A stretch of DNA of 43,536 nucleotides, taken from Acidobacteriota bacterium (GTDB lineage Bacteria > Acidobacteriota > Blastocatellia > RBC074). The DNA lies in assembly GCA_016789605.1 (NCBI GenBank), contig JAEUQO010000309.1:1-43536 (forward strand), read 5' to 3'. The notes beneath the pieces were generated by a model. The model ran no database searches and was not told the origin of the DNA. It saw nothing but the letters and a program-made list of their open reading frames with translations. Positions 18,425 to 27,551 of this stretch are shown piece after piece. The position numbers and the translations under genes were made by a program. Numbering within the stretch: position 1 is the stretch's first letter; every line of letters starts with the position of its first letter.

Positions 18425-20113
18425 TTATTTTTCGCCAGGACGAGCGGTCGCGGTATTGCGACGCCACGAACGCTGGGCCAAATCAGCCGCGTTCGGAATT
18501 TCCTGGATCGCGCGTTGCAACTGCACATCCTGATCAGCAACACCTTGCTGCGCTTTGTCCGTGCCGTACGCCGCCTGGAAAACTTCGTAGCGAATCTGCC
18601 GCCGCGCCCAGTTCAGGTTTTCGTCAATCATCGCGGTGGTCACACCGTAATCGGAATTTTCCTTGTAGAACTTCACGACAAACTCGCGATAGGCCTTCAC
18701 GACATCTTCCGACAGCGCAAATTCGTTCGGTTTGACTTTGTGGTCATATTCGATGCCGTTGAGTTTGAATTGTGGCCCGCTGGCGATTTTGCCCGCGACC
18801 AAATCGCGCACAAACAGGAACAATCCGTGATACAGACGATTTTGCGCGGCGGTGAAAAAGTCCGTGCTTTCAATTTTGACGTCAGGTTCGATACCGCCGC
18901 CGCCATACACCGTACGGCCCAGGTCAGTCTTGCGCTCATCCGTGCGCTTCTGCGGAGTTGCGACATCACCGCCAGCGCTGCGCCGGAAGTAATAATCAAA
19001 CAATGAACCGCTCGAATAATCGCGCTGAATCAACCGTCCGCTGGGCGTGTAATAGTGCGCAATGGTCAAGGTCAAAGCGCCGCCGTTCGAGACGGGGAAA
19101 ATGCGCTGCACGAGTCCTTTGCCAAAACTCGATTCGCCCACGATCAAACCGCGGTCGTGATCCTGAATCGCGCCAGCGACGATTTCTGAAGCCGACGCGG
19201 TGTTGCGATCAACCATCACCACGAGCGGAAAGTTTTCGGTCGCGCCATTACGGGCGACGTATTCTTCATCAAAGCCCAACCCTTCGCGGCCACGCTGCGA
19301 AACAATCTTCTGGCCACGTTGCAAAATCTGATCGCAAACGCGCACGGCTTGTTCCAGATAACCGCCACCGTTGCCACGCAAATCCAGAATGAAGCTTTCG
19401 GCGCCTTGTTGGCGCAATTCAAACATTGCCTGGCGCTGTTCCTGACTGGTCGTCGCCTGGAAGCCTGCGGTCAGCCCAATGTATCCCACATTGGGGCGCA
19501 CCATATAATAACTAGGAATCGAAGGACGCCAGATACCATCACGCGTGATGGTGTTGGTAATTGGCTCGGCCACACCCAATCGTTTGACACTCACGGTCAC
19601 TTGCGTGCCGCGCGGCCCAAGCAAGAGGTTGCGTACCTTGTCCGAAGACCAAGTCGTGGTGTCTGTGCCATTTACGGCGACAATCTGATCACCATAACGC
19701 AAACCAGCGCGTGACGCCGGGCTGCCTTTGAATGGTTCCAAAATGTAGGTCGCGCGATGACGCGTGCCGATTTGAGAACCGATGCCGAAATACTGGCTTT
19801 GCTGTTTTTCGTTGAACTCCTGGAAGGATTTGCGATCCAGGTAATCGGAGTGCGGATCGAGGGTCTTGAGCATGCCGATCACGGCAGATTTGGTCAGCGC
19901 TTCGTCATCCAATTCGACGACATAATTTTGCCGCACAATTTCGAGCGCCTTCTGGTAGCTATCGCTTACTTTCTGCTCGGTTGCGACAGGAGCATTTTGT
20001 CGCCCGCTGGCAGCAGATTTTTGCGCTGTCACCAACGCAGGCGAAACAGCTACGCTGCCAATACCAAAAGCCAGCAGTCCGTAAAGCGAAACCTTTTGCC
20101 AACCGTTTTTCAC
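18425..20113 (-). CDS. S41 family C-terminal processing protease (paralogue 1)
   Basis: 562 aa. The start is GTG at 20113 behind GAGGAG (6 nt). A signal peptide or anchor covers residues about 8-30. A PDZ domain lies near 107-190 ([29 protein letters not shown]). The protease core has S307 ([12 protein letters not shown]), K332 and Q336 (GKGLVQ), matching the Ser/Lys/Gln geometry of E. coli Prc and CtpA. The C-terminal 150 residues form a helical tail after GGGGIEPDV. It is an envelope protease that trims or degrades periplasmic proteins, often peptidoglycan hydrolases or their regulators. It diverges from the penicillin-binding protein gene, which suits a wall-related role. A close paralogue lies at 36920-38635. 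Confidence 0.92.
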   Translation of the reverse strand: MKNGWQKVSLYGLLAFGIGSVAVSPALVTAQKSAASGRQNAPVATEQKVSDSYQKALEIVRQNYVVELDDEALTKSAVIGMLKTLDPHSDYLDRKSFQEFNEKQQSQYFGIGSQIGTRHRATYILEPFKGSPASRAGLRYGDQIVAVNGTDTTTWSSDKVRNLLLGPRGTQVTVSVKRLGVAEPITNTITRDGIWRPSIPSYYMVRPNVGYIGLTAGFQATTSQEQRQAMFELRQQGAESFILDLRGNGGGYLEQAVRVCDQILQRGQKIVSQRGREGLGFDEEYVARNGATENFPLVVMVDRNTASASEIVAGAIQDHDRGLIVGESSFGKGLVQRIFPVSNGGALTLTIAHYYTPSGRLIQRDYSSGSLFDYYFRRSAGGDVATPQKRTDERKTDLGRTVYGGGGIEPDVKIESTDFFTAAQNRLYHGLFLFVRDLVAGKIASGPQFKLNGIEYDHKVKPNEFALSEDVVKAYREFVVKFYKENSDYGVTTAMIDENLNWARRQIRYEVFQAAYGTDKAQQGVADQDVQLQRAIQEIPNAADLAQRSWRRNTATARPGEK

Positions 20114-20594
20114 TTTTTACTCCTCGTGATCTGCGACAAGTCTTTTGATCTGCCGCGGCTTTGCCTCGTCCGCGCTTTTGCTCGACTGTCCTCGCTCTTA
20201 AGTCAAGACAAGGAAATTGCCTTAGACATCCGTGCCCAAGCGCTGTCCTGCTATCAAATAGATGTTACTCATACTAACCGCTGACAGCCGATAGTCAAGC
20301 CGTGAGCCAGAAGCCGCCGACTTTTTGCCTTTAGCAACTCAAGTACTCCTCTGCCAAGGCAACTCCTTGTTGAGTTCTTTCCAAAGAAAATGAAAATTTT
20401 CCAGCCGTGGCAGCCACGCCTTTGACCGTGGCTTCCCCCAATTGACTGCCCAGCAATTATCGGGATAATTGGCCCGGTCAATGAATGCGCCCACCCTTGC
20501 AAACTTGGAATGCTGCGATTTTGGCGAGCACGTCTCGCATCGGTCAAAGAACGTGCCCACGTCAAACACCAGCAATTCCCCGCAGTAAAGCCTT
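20114..20594. other. Divergent regulatory region between S41 and PBP genes
   Basis: About 480 bp without a supported gene; open frames on the minus strand lack sites and domains. It contains the palindrome at 20442-20481 and repeated CCGTGG(C/C) words near 20405-20430. Both promoters must lie here. Confidence 0.5.
20442..20481. promoter_or_regulatory. Interrupted palindrome, candidate operator or hairpin
   Basis: Inner arms CAATTATC/GATAATTG around a 2-nt centre, flanked by TTGAC at one end and GTCAA at the other, giving a 40-bp dyad about 115 bp upstream of the PBP start. The tight centre suits a DNA-bound dimer more than a terminator, and no T-tract follows. Confidence 0.5.
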
Positions 20595-23500
20595 ATGAAA
20601 GCTCCGCAAATTATTCTGGTCGCAAAGCAGCAATGGCGCGTTGTCCTATTGGCGCTCATCCCTATTCTGCTGATTGTCTGTGGCATCATGATTTTCTATT
20701 ACCAACGGTATGCGGAAATCATTGATGCGGGTTTGCGAGGTGAAATCTTCGTGCGCTCTTCGGGCATTTACGCAGCCCCGCTAACCTTGCGCGTCGGTGC
20801 AGGCTTGCGCCCGGATGACTTGGTGCGTCATTTGCGCGGACTCGGTTATCTGGAACGAGGCGCAACTGAGAATGACAAACGCGGTCAGTTTTCTGTGCGC
20901 GGCAACTCCGTCGAGTTATATCCCAGCCGTGACGCAGTCATTGATAATGCACGCGCGTTTCAGGCGTTGCGCATCTCTTTCGCCGGTGGCGGCATTCAAA
21001 GCATTACCGAACTGGAAACCCGCCAGCCCGTTGAACAAGCCGAAATTGAACCCGAGTTGATCTCTTCCGTCATCAACGAAGAACGCGAAAAACGCAAAAT
21101 CATCGAATACAAAGACCTTCCGGCGGACCTGGTCAACGGCATCGTCGCCATCGAAGACCGCCAATTTTTTGAGCATCCGGGCATCAATTGGCGCGGCATC
21201 ATGCGCGCCGCTGTGCGCGATTATCAATTGGGCGAAATCCGCGAGGGCGGCAGTTCCATCACTCAGCAGCTCGTCAAAAACTTCTTCCTGAAACCCGAGC
21301 GCACGTTCAAGCGCAAATTGGCCGAAGCTTACATGTCAGTCATCCTGGAAAAGCGACTGTCAAAACAGGAAATCATGGCCATGTATTGCAACCAGATTTA
21401 CCTGGGCCAACGCGGCGGGTTTTCAATCAACGGATTTGGCCAGGCGGCGCGCGCGTATTTTGGCAAAGACATTTCGACGCTGGCGCTGCACGAATCGGCC
21501 TTACTGGCCGGCATCATCCAAAGCCCGAACTATTACTCACCGTATTCCCACGAAGACCGCGCCATCGAACGTCGTAACATCGTGCTCGACAAAATGGTCG
21601 AAACCGGCAAGATCACGCGCGCAGAATCCGACCTTGCCAAAAATCATCCGTTGGGCGTGACAGCACGCGGCGAAGGTGTAGATGCGTCGGATGCGCCCTA
21701 TTTTGTTGACTACCTGATGCGGCAACTGGAATCGCAATATGGCGACAACAGCCAGTCCATGCGTTCGTTGCGCATCTATTCGACGGTAGACCTGGATTTG
21801 CAGCGGGCCGCCTATCAAGCCATTTCCAAACACATGCCGGAAGTCGAACGTCAGGTCGCGGCCCGGCGCGGACGCACAAACGGGTTGCAAGCCGCAATGG
21901 TCGCGATGAACTCTCAAACGGGCGAAATTCTGGCGATGGTCGGCGGGCGCGATTACGCACGCAGCCAATTGAACCGCGCCAGTGAAGCCAGACGCCAACC
22001 GGGTTCTGTGTTCAAACCATTTGTCTATGCCGCAGCACTAAGCACGGACGACCCAGACCGCCAGATTACGCCTGCGATGATGTTTCGCGACGAACCCAAA
22101 GAATTCGATTACGACGGCAAGGTGTATTCGCCAGGGAATTTCGGGGACAAGTTTGAATATCGGGAAATGACGGCGCGCGACGCGCTCGTGCAGTCCAAAA
22201 ACGTCATCACGGTCGAAATCGCCCAGCGTTTGGGACTGGGTCAGATAGTCCGCTTCGCCGAGCGCGCCGGGTTGAATAAGGTGCCCGCCGTTCCGTCTGT
22301 CGCCTTGGGTGTTGCCGAAGCCACGCCGTTGCAAATGGCTTCCGCTTACACCTCATTCGCCAATCAAGGCAAGCGCGCTGCGCCGCTGGCCGTCAAACGA
22401 ATCACCACCAAAGACGGCTCGACCATTTTCGAAGCCAAGACGCAATCCAACGATGTGATGTCACCACAAGTGGCCTACATCATGACTTCGATTATGGCGG
22501 ATGTGTTGGATTACGGCACCGGTACGCGTGTACGGCAGATGGGTTTTCGTGGCATTGCGGCGGGTAAAACCGGTTCTTCGCGCGACGCTTGGTTTGCGGG
22601 TTATACGCCGAGCCTGGTTTGTGTTGTTTGGGTCGGATTTGATGACAACACCGACATTGGCGTCACTGGCGGCGCAGTTGCCGCGCCCATGTGGGCTGAT
22701 TTTATGATTCGGGCGTTACAAATCCACCCTGAGCTGGGCGGACAATTCAACCCGCCGACTGAAGGGTTGGTCACAATGGATATTGATCCGGCAACCGGTC
22801 AAATCGCGTCAGCGGACCTGCCCAATGTACGTCACGAAATTTTCCTGAGCGGAACGCAACCCAGTGGCGATGCGTTGCCTGACACATCTATTCCGGACAT
22901 TCCGCAACCGACAGGCGCAGAACCAATGGCCGAACCGATGCCGGAACGCCCGGCGCCTCGTCCAGCCACGACGCCCAGGCCGATCACTCCGACTGGCACT
23001 ACCAGTCAAATCAATGATGAACGCACGGTTGTACTTTCCAGTCCGGATGATCTGATCCCGCTGCCGCCCGAAGCGCGTCGCACAACTGCGCGGCAAACGC
23101 CTGTGCCAGCGGCAACGCCTGACAATCGGTCGTTTATGCGCCGCATCGCCGATGCGTTTGGCTTCGGCTCAGCATCGGCGCAACCATCGCCTACGCCAGT
23201 AACCACCGATACCGCAAGCAGAAGGACTCCTCCCGCAGGCGGAGACACACGTGCACGGCGCGTTACTCCTGGTGTGATGCCAACGCCCATTGCGTATACC
23301 AGAGAACTGGAAGCGGTTCCGGGTATTGGCGCCCCCTCAAGCACGATTACCGCACGCCCCGAACCAGCAGAAACCAAAGCCGCGCCACGGAAACCAACAC
23401 CAACACCGCGTGTTGCAGCGGCAACTCCTAAGCCGATTCCAACTCTCGAAGTCAAAGGCGCAATCACACCGCCACCAACTCCAACACCAACCGTCGCCCC

Positions 23501-23648
23501 TCGCGCATCAACTGGGCGCGGCGAATTCTGGCTGGAAGTCTGTCAGGTCTCAGGCCAATTGCCCATTCGCGGCGTCTGCCCAACCGAACGGCGCAAGTTC
23601 TCACTCGGCCAGGAACCCACGACTAACTGCACGAAACACCGCCGCTGA
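20595..23648 (+). CDS. Class A penicillin-binding protein (PBP1A/1B type)
   Basis: 1017 aa, about 150-250 longer than usual because of a C-terminal extension. One transmembrane helix (residues 15-36) is followed by a UB2H-like region (about 50-140: FVRSSGIYAAPLTLRVGAGL). The GT51 glycosyltransferase has catalytic E187 (AIEDRQFFEHPG), GGSSITQQL and RKLAEAYMSVILEKRLSKQEI. The transpeptidase has S471xxK474 (PGSVFKPF), S534KN (VQSKNVIT) and K658TG. The last 280 residues are rich in Pro, Thr and Ala (TPTPRV, TPPPTPTPT) and end with a short Cys-containing segment (EVCQVSGQLPIRGVCP). It polymerises and crosslinks peptidoglycan at the inner membrane. The ATG at 20595 has only a weak site (AAAGCC). 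Confidence 0.95.
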   Translation: MKAPQIILVAKQQWRVVLLALIPILLIVCGIMIFYYQRYAEIIDAGLRGEIFVRSSGIYAAPLTLRVGAGLRPDDLVRHLRGLGYLERGATENDKRGQFSVRGNSVELYPSRDAVIDNARAFQALRISFAGGGIQSITELETRQPVEQAEIEPELISSVINEEREKRKIIEYKDLPADLVNGIVAIEDRQFFEHPGINWRGIMRAAVRDYQLGEIREGGSSITQQLVKNFFLKPERTFKRKLAEAYMSVILEKRLSKQEIMAMYCNQIYLGQRGGFSINGFGQAARAYFGKDISTLALHESALLAGIIQSPNYYSPYSHEDRAIERRNIVLDKMVETGKITRAESDLAKNHPLGVTARGEGVDASDAPYFVDYLMRQLESQYGDNSQSMRSLRIYSTVDLDLQRAAYQAISKHMPEVERQVAARRGRTNGLQAAMVAMNSQTGEILAMVGGRDYARSQLNRASEARRQPGSVFKPFVYAAALSTDDPDRQITPAMMFRDEPKEFDYDGKVYSPGNFGDKFEYREMTARDALVQSKNVITVEIAQRLGLGQIVRFAERAGLNKVPAVPSVALGVAEATPLQMASAYTSFANQGKRAAPLAVKRITTKDGSTIFEAKTQSNDVMSPQVAYIMTSIMADVLDYGTGTRVRQMGFRGIAAGKTGSSRDAWFAGYTPSLVCVVWVGFDDNTDIGVTGGAVAAPMWADFMIRALQIHPELGGQFNPPTEGLVTMDIDPATGQIASADLPNVRHEIFLSGTQPSGDALPDTSIPDIPQPTGAEPMAEPMPERPAPRPATTPRPITPTGTTSQINDERTVVLSSPDDLIPLPPEARRTTARQTPVPAATPDNRSFMRRIADAFGFGSASAQPSPTPVTTDTASRRTPPAGGDTRARRVTPGVMPTPIAYTRELEAVPGIGAPSSTITARPEPAETKAAPRKPTPTPRVAAATPKPIPTLEVKGAITPPPTPTPTVAPRASTGRGEFWLEVCQVSGQLPIRGVCPTERRKFSLGQEPTTNCTKHRR

Positions 23649-23778
23649 ATCATTCCCGTGGCTGTATCAATACTGTCCTGAAGAGATGTTGCGTGGCGAT
23701 CTCTCTCGGCGGAAATGCTACGCATAGATCGGGTAAAGGAGTGCGGCAGATCGCTCGCCTAAAGAGCCTATTTTCAGA
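23649..23778. other. Spacer between PBP gene and intron 3' end
   Basis: 130 bp with no gene. On the minus strand this is the 3' exon flank of the intron. An 8-bp copy of the intron end (ATCGGGTA) recurs at 23728-23735. No clear terminator for the PBP gene was seen. Confidence 0.45.
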
Positions 23779-23817
23779 ATCGGGTAGGAGGGAGCCTTGC
23801 GGCTCCCGTCCTCCCAC
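23779..23817 (-). ncRNA. Group II intron domain VI with bulged branch-point A
   Basis: Stem GGGAGCC-GCAA-GGCTCCC extended by GGGAGG against CCTACCC. In the latter strand one A (plus-strand position 23785) is unpaired, the seventh nucleotide from the proposed 3' splice site, the normal position of the branch nucleotide. Confidence 0.82.
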
Positions 23818-23849
23818 ACCACCGGACGTGCGGTTCCGCATACGGCGGT
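23818..23849 (-). ncRNA. Group II intron domain V
   Basis: About 32-34 nt hairpin read on the minus strand: lower helix ACCGCCGTA with TCCGGTGGT, 2-nt CG bulge on the 3' side, upper helix TGCG/CGCA, tetraloop GAAC. This bulged two-part helix is the catalytic signature of group II introns. Confidence 0.88.
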
Positions 23850-24218
23850 TCGTGAAGCCACTGCCTCACAGGGGGTGAAACTGTCATCCCATCATTCCTG
23901 ATGTGTGATCACAACAGTCACAAACTCTGTCAGGCTGGGTTGAGAAATCTCTCCTTGCCGTGACGTTTGACGCACCTGTCTCTTACCCTCGCCACTTCCG
24001 GCGGCTACTCTCAGAGCAGGGTTCGGGCATCTCAGCCATACTGTCTGCGTCTGCTTCGTCAGCGAAATTCAAGCCCTCTTTCCGAACTTCACGTTCGGGC
24101 CTTCAGTCCGATCACCAGACTTACTATGCCCTCGGCTGACTTCTGTCATCCCATCACGCCGCCTCTCGACGTCGCTCGCCTTGCGGCAAGATGACAGACC
24201 TCCCCGGGGATTGCGCAT

Positions 24219-24253
<35 letters not shown>

Positions 24254-24387
24254 AAGCTTTCCGTGCAGATATCGGACTTTGAAGAGATTTGCCTCCTCAC
24301 CCAGTCTTGCCGCCTCCTATGCGATTTCTGTTCGTCAGGCCAGCGTTTTGCCTGCGGCTTCCTTCGGATTCCACCTCACGATGGCCC

Positions 24388-24422
<35 letters not shown>

Positions 24423-24472
24423 GTCGTAGAGGACTTTCACCTCCAAGTGAATGCGCCCTGCCGGGCGCACAT

Positions 24473-24505
24473 AAAAAAAAGGCTGGCGAGTTTTGCTCGC
24501 CAGCC
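24473..24505 (-). terminator. Terminator of the BON-domain gene and target of the intron
   Basis: A perfect 10-bp stem GGCTGGCGAG/CTCGCCAGCC (24481-24490 with 24496-24505), 5-nt loop, eight T on the minus strand (24473-24480). The intron GTGCG starts only two bases (AT) further on. Confidence 0.93.
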
Positions 24506-24557
24506 ATCAACGTAAGGTCACTTAACCTCACCCCTCGGAAGGAACTACGAACCACAA

Positions 24558-25112
24558 CTAATCACGTTCAACCCGTAAATTGTTGGTCACGGAAAATACG
24601 TTCGGCACGCCATTGGCAGCAATAAATGCGCGCGTTGCGTCGCTCTTGCTGTTGACCACGCCTTCAAGCGTCACATTGCCGTTTTTGACGATAATGTGAA
24701 TCGGCGGGACGGCCTGCAATGACAAACGATCCAGACCAGGTTGCCGGTAAATCGCACGATAGACGTTCAACCTAATGCGATCATCGAAATTCGACAGCGG
24801 CAACACTTCAATGTTGTTCACGACTTCTTCGACGCCATCCACTTTCTGGACAACGCGCGCGGCATCTTTGCGCAAGGTCGGGCGCGAAACCTGCCCGTAA
24901 AGCGTCACCGTGCCGTCTTCAAATTTGAAAGCCAAGTTGTCAAACACGCTGTAAAACGGCAGCGTCACCAATTCTTTGCGGATTTTTTTGACTGTCTTTT
25001 CCGCTTCGGGAGCGGGCGTATTGGCCAGCGCCGAAAACGCCGCTCCCATCGTCAATGTCAATCCCAGCAGCATCGTTGCAAATAGCTTTTTCACCGTTCT
25101 ATTCGTCATCAT
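24558..25112 (-). CDS. Periplasmic protein with two BON domains
   Basis: 184 aa. The ATG at 25112 follows AAAGGAGG at 6 nt. A signal peptide ends near SALANTPAP (residue about 31). BON domain 1 covers about 40-103 ([55 protein letters not shown]), BON domain 2 about 110-182 ([41 protein letters not shown]). BON domains bind phospholipid membranes; the same layout occurs in OsmY-type periplasmic proteins that respond to envelope stress. It is divergently transcribed from the TIG/propeller gene and ends at a strong terminator that hosts the group IIC intron. Confidence 0.92.
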   Translation of the reverse strand: MMTNRTVKKLFATMLLGLTLTMGAAFSALANTPAPEAEKTVKKIRKELVTLPFYSVFDNLAFKFEDGTVTLYGQVSRPTLRKDAARVVQKVDGVEEVVNNIEVLPLSNFDDRIRLNVYRAIYRQPGLDRLSLQAVPPIHIIVKNGNVTLEGVVNSKSDATRAFIAANGVPNVFSVTNNLRVERD

Positions 25113-25390
25113 TGTCTTCCTCCTTTACCCCTCAACTTGAGAAGCGCACAGGCTTCCCGGTTATCACTTACATCACCTTATTGCGTGGCCTTCGATGTGA
25201 CTTTATGAGAACGGGTTGGTTGGCAGAATTGCATCTCGCAGCATTTTTTCTTTCTCAGAATTGCCTGCCCATCATCGTCAGGCACGATTCTAGACATCAC
25301 TTGCTGGCTCGCGTATCATTCGGCCTCTTGGAATTTTTCAAACAAGCCATTGGTATCAATTGAATCATTGAGCATTACGGAGAAGTCATA

Positions 25391-26431
25391 ATGTCAGATT
25401 TCAGCAATGGACGTATCAAAAGCGTCCTGCCGTCTGCGGGTGTCGAAGGCGGCGAAGTCGTCATCTCTTGCGAAGGATATGACACCTCGGATTACACAGC
25501 CTGCCGCGTCTGGTTTGGCGAGCAACGCGGCCGCATTATCAGCGCTGCGCCAGATCGCGTAGTAGCGGCTATTCCTGATGCCGAGATCGGCGTTTCGGCA
25601 GACAATTTGCGGCTCGAAGGTGGCATATCCAGTTTCACCTCCAGCTTTGCGCTGGGAAGCAAACTGGCCGACAACCTGCATCCAGTTGCCAACCCGGCTA
25701 TTGATCACAGCGACGGTAGTATCTTTGTCACCTTCTCCGGCTCACGCGGACAAAAAGTCCCCGTTTCCATCTATAAAATCTCGCCGGATGACACGGTTTC
25801 TCCTTACGTGTCTGACATCGTGAATCCGACCGGATTGGCCTTCAGCCGCGAAGGCACGCTTTACGCCACCAGCCGCTATGACAGCGCGCTGTATCGCATC
25901 TCGCTCTTCAAAGAAATCCAGACAGTCGCGTCTGATCTGGGCGTGGCAACCGGCCTGGCCTTTGACCGGCGCGGGGACATTTACGTCGGCGACCGCAGTG
26001 GCACGATCTTTCGCGTCAACGAATTGGGCGAATCGCGTCCGTTTGCGACACTCGAACCCAGTGTTGCCGCCTACCATTTGGCTTTTGGACCGGACGGCGA
26101 TCTGTATGTGACGGGACCAACGGTGTCTTCCTTCGAATGCATCTGGCGCGTAAATGCCATGGGGGAAGTCAGCAAGTTCTACACCGGCCTGGGACGTCCG
26201 CAAGGTCTGGCGTTTGACGCGAGCGGCAACCTCTATGTGACGGCGTCATTGCGCGGCCATCGTGGCATCGTCCGCATTACGCCGAACGGCACGCGCGCCG
26301 AAATCGCAGTGGCAGGCTCTGCGCTGGTGGGGCTGGCGTTTGACGATTTGGGAAATATGATCGTTGTCAGCACGCAAAAGGTATACCGCCTACCGATGGG
26401 CCTCAGAGGTTATTCGGTTTTTGAGAATTGA
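25391..26431 (+). CDS. TIG-domain plus NHL/SMP-30-like beta-propeller protein
   Basis: 346 aa. The ATG at 25391 follows GGAG at 8 nt. There is no signal peptide. Residues about 6-92 form a TIG/IPT module (IKSVLPSAGVEGGEVVISCEGYD, RIISAAPDRVVAAIP). Residues about 110-340 are repeated propeller blades: NPTGLAFSREGTLYATSR, VATGLAFDRRGDIYVGDR, AAYHLAFGPDGDLYVTGP, PQGLAFDASGNLYVTAS and LVGLAFDDLGNMIVVS, five blades of the SMP-30/NHL type. A lactonase-like metal site is not evident, so a binding role is as likely as catalysis. The gene is followed after 130 bp by larE, possibly on the same transcript. Confidence 0.85.
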   Translation: MSDFSNGRIKSVLPSAGVEGGEVVISCEGYDTSDYTACRVWFGEQRGRIISAAPDRVVAAIPDAEIGVSADNLRLEGGISSFTSSFALGSKLADNLHPVANPAIDHSDGSIFVTFSGSRGQKVPVSIYKISPDDTVSPYVSDIVNPTGLAFSREGTLYATSRYDSALYRISLFKEIQTVASDLGVATGLAFDRRGDIYVGDRSGTIFRVNELGESRPFATLEPSVAAYHLAFGPDGDLYVTGPTVSSFECIWRVNAMGEVSKFYTGLGRPQGLAFDASGNLYVTASLRGHRGIVRITPNGTRAEIAVAGSALVGLAFDDLGNMIVVSTQKVYRLPMGLRGYSVFEN

Positions 26432-26450
26432 AACCTCGCGCCAGAATTTC

Positions 26451-26509
26451 AGGGCAGGTAAATTTTTGTTCAATCCGCTTCGACGCTTGAGCTAACATGT
26501 ACCTGCCCT
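26451..26509 (+). other. Long-loop inverted repeat upstream of larE
   Basis: AGGGCAGGTA (26451-26460) and TACCTGCCCT (26500-26509), a perfect 10-bp pair with a 39-nt loop. It could end the upstream transcript or fold in the larE leader; there is no T-tract. Confidence 0.45.
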
Positions 26510-26562
26510 TGTATTCTCGGCGCCCGCCTAAAGATACCGCCCGCCAAAGGATACTAAACACT

Positions 26563-27429
26563 ATGCAAATAGGAACCGTCGAGCAGAACGTAAATGCGAC
26601 CGTGCAACGGGAACTGAGCCAGGAGTTGCGTGCCAAGGAACAATCGCTTCGGCAACTTCTGCGGGAAATGGAATCAGTGATTATCGCCTACTCGGGTGGT
26701 GTGGACAGCGCCTATCTTGCCTACGTCGCTGCCAGCGAATTGGGGCCGCGAGCGTTAGCTGTTACGGGCGAAAGCCCCAGTTATCCGGACTTTCAGCGAC
26801 AAGATGCGCTCGACGTCGTCCGGAAATTTTCGATCCGGCACGAATTCATCAATACCGAAGAAATCCACGATCCGAATTACCAGGCCAATCCGGCCAATCG
26901 CTGCTATTTCTGCAAACACGAACTGTTCACCAAGCTTTCCGCACTCGCGCGCACGCGCGCATTCAATTTCGTTTGCGACGGGAATAACGCTGATGATGTC
27001 GGGGATTATCGTCCCGGCAGGCAGGCTGCGCGCGAATTGAATGTCCGCAGCCCTTTGATCGAAAGCGGTTTGAGCAAGGCAGACATTCGCGCGTTGTCAC
27101 AGGCGGCAGGTTTGCCCATCTGGGATCGCCCGGCATCTGCGTGTTTGTCATCGCGCATTCCGTACGGCATGCCGGTCACGATTGAAAAGCTTTCGGTAAT
27201 CGAACGCGGCGAAGCGCGCTTGCGCCAGCTCGGGTTTCGTCAAATGCGCGTGCGGCACCACGATGATGTCGTGCGCATCGAAATCGCCCCGGAAGAGTTG
27301 CCTTTGGCCCTCGAGATAGAAATGGCGCAACGAATGGCGGTCGCCTTCAAGGAATTGGGGTTCAAGTTTGTGACCCTCGATTTGGAAGGCTATCGCACCG
27401 GCGCTTTGAATGAATCTTTGAAAAAGTAG
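26563..27429 (+). CDS. larE: ATP-dependent sacrificial sulfur transferase LarE
   Basis: 288 aa from the ATG at 26563 (AAAGGA 11 nt upstream); an ATG at 26497 lies inside the inverted repeat. The PP-loop SGGVDS is at 44-49, followed by ESPSYP, NRCYFCKHELF (C114, C117) and the signature DGNNADDVGDYRPGRQAARELNVRSPL. C194 in ASACLSSRIPYG corresponds to the Cys of Lactobacillus plantarum LarE that donates its sulfur. LarE adds sulfur to the pyridinium dicarboxylate precursor of the nickel-pincer cofactor of lactate racemase. LarB, LarC and LarA are not in the window, so the cofactor pathway must be completed elsewhere or the protein has another target. A terminator follows. Confidence 0.93.
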   Translation: MQIGTVEQNVNATVQRELSQELRAKEQSLRQLLREMESVIIAYSGGVDSAYLAYVAASELGPRALAVTGESPSYPDFQRQDALDVVRKFSIRHEFINTEEIHDPNYQANPANRCYFCKHELFTKLSALARTRAFNFVCDGNNADDVGDYRPGRQAARELNVRSPLIESGLSKADIRALSQAAGLPIWDRPASACLSSRIPYGMPVTIEKLSVIERGEARLRQLGFRQMRVRHHDDVVRIEIAPEELPLALEIEMAQRMAVAFKELGFKFVTLDLEGYRTGALNESLKK

Positions 27430-27443
27430 CAAGCAAAACACAA

Positions 27444-27475
27444 AGGCGGGGATGAACAATCACCCGCCTATTTTA
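27444..27475 (+). terminator. Terminator after larE
   Basis: A 7-bp stem AGGCGGG/CCCGCCT (27444-27450 with 27463-27469), 12-nt loop, then ATTTTAT. Confidence 0.7.
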
Positions 27476-27551
27476 TGTTCCGAGTCCGATCAACATTCGA
27501 CTGAGCTGCATCCTCGCCCCGGCTCACGCAACCATAGCTTGGGAGGTTATT

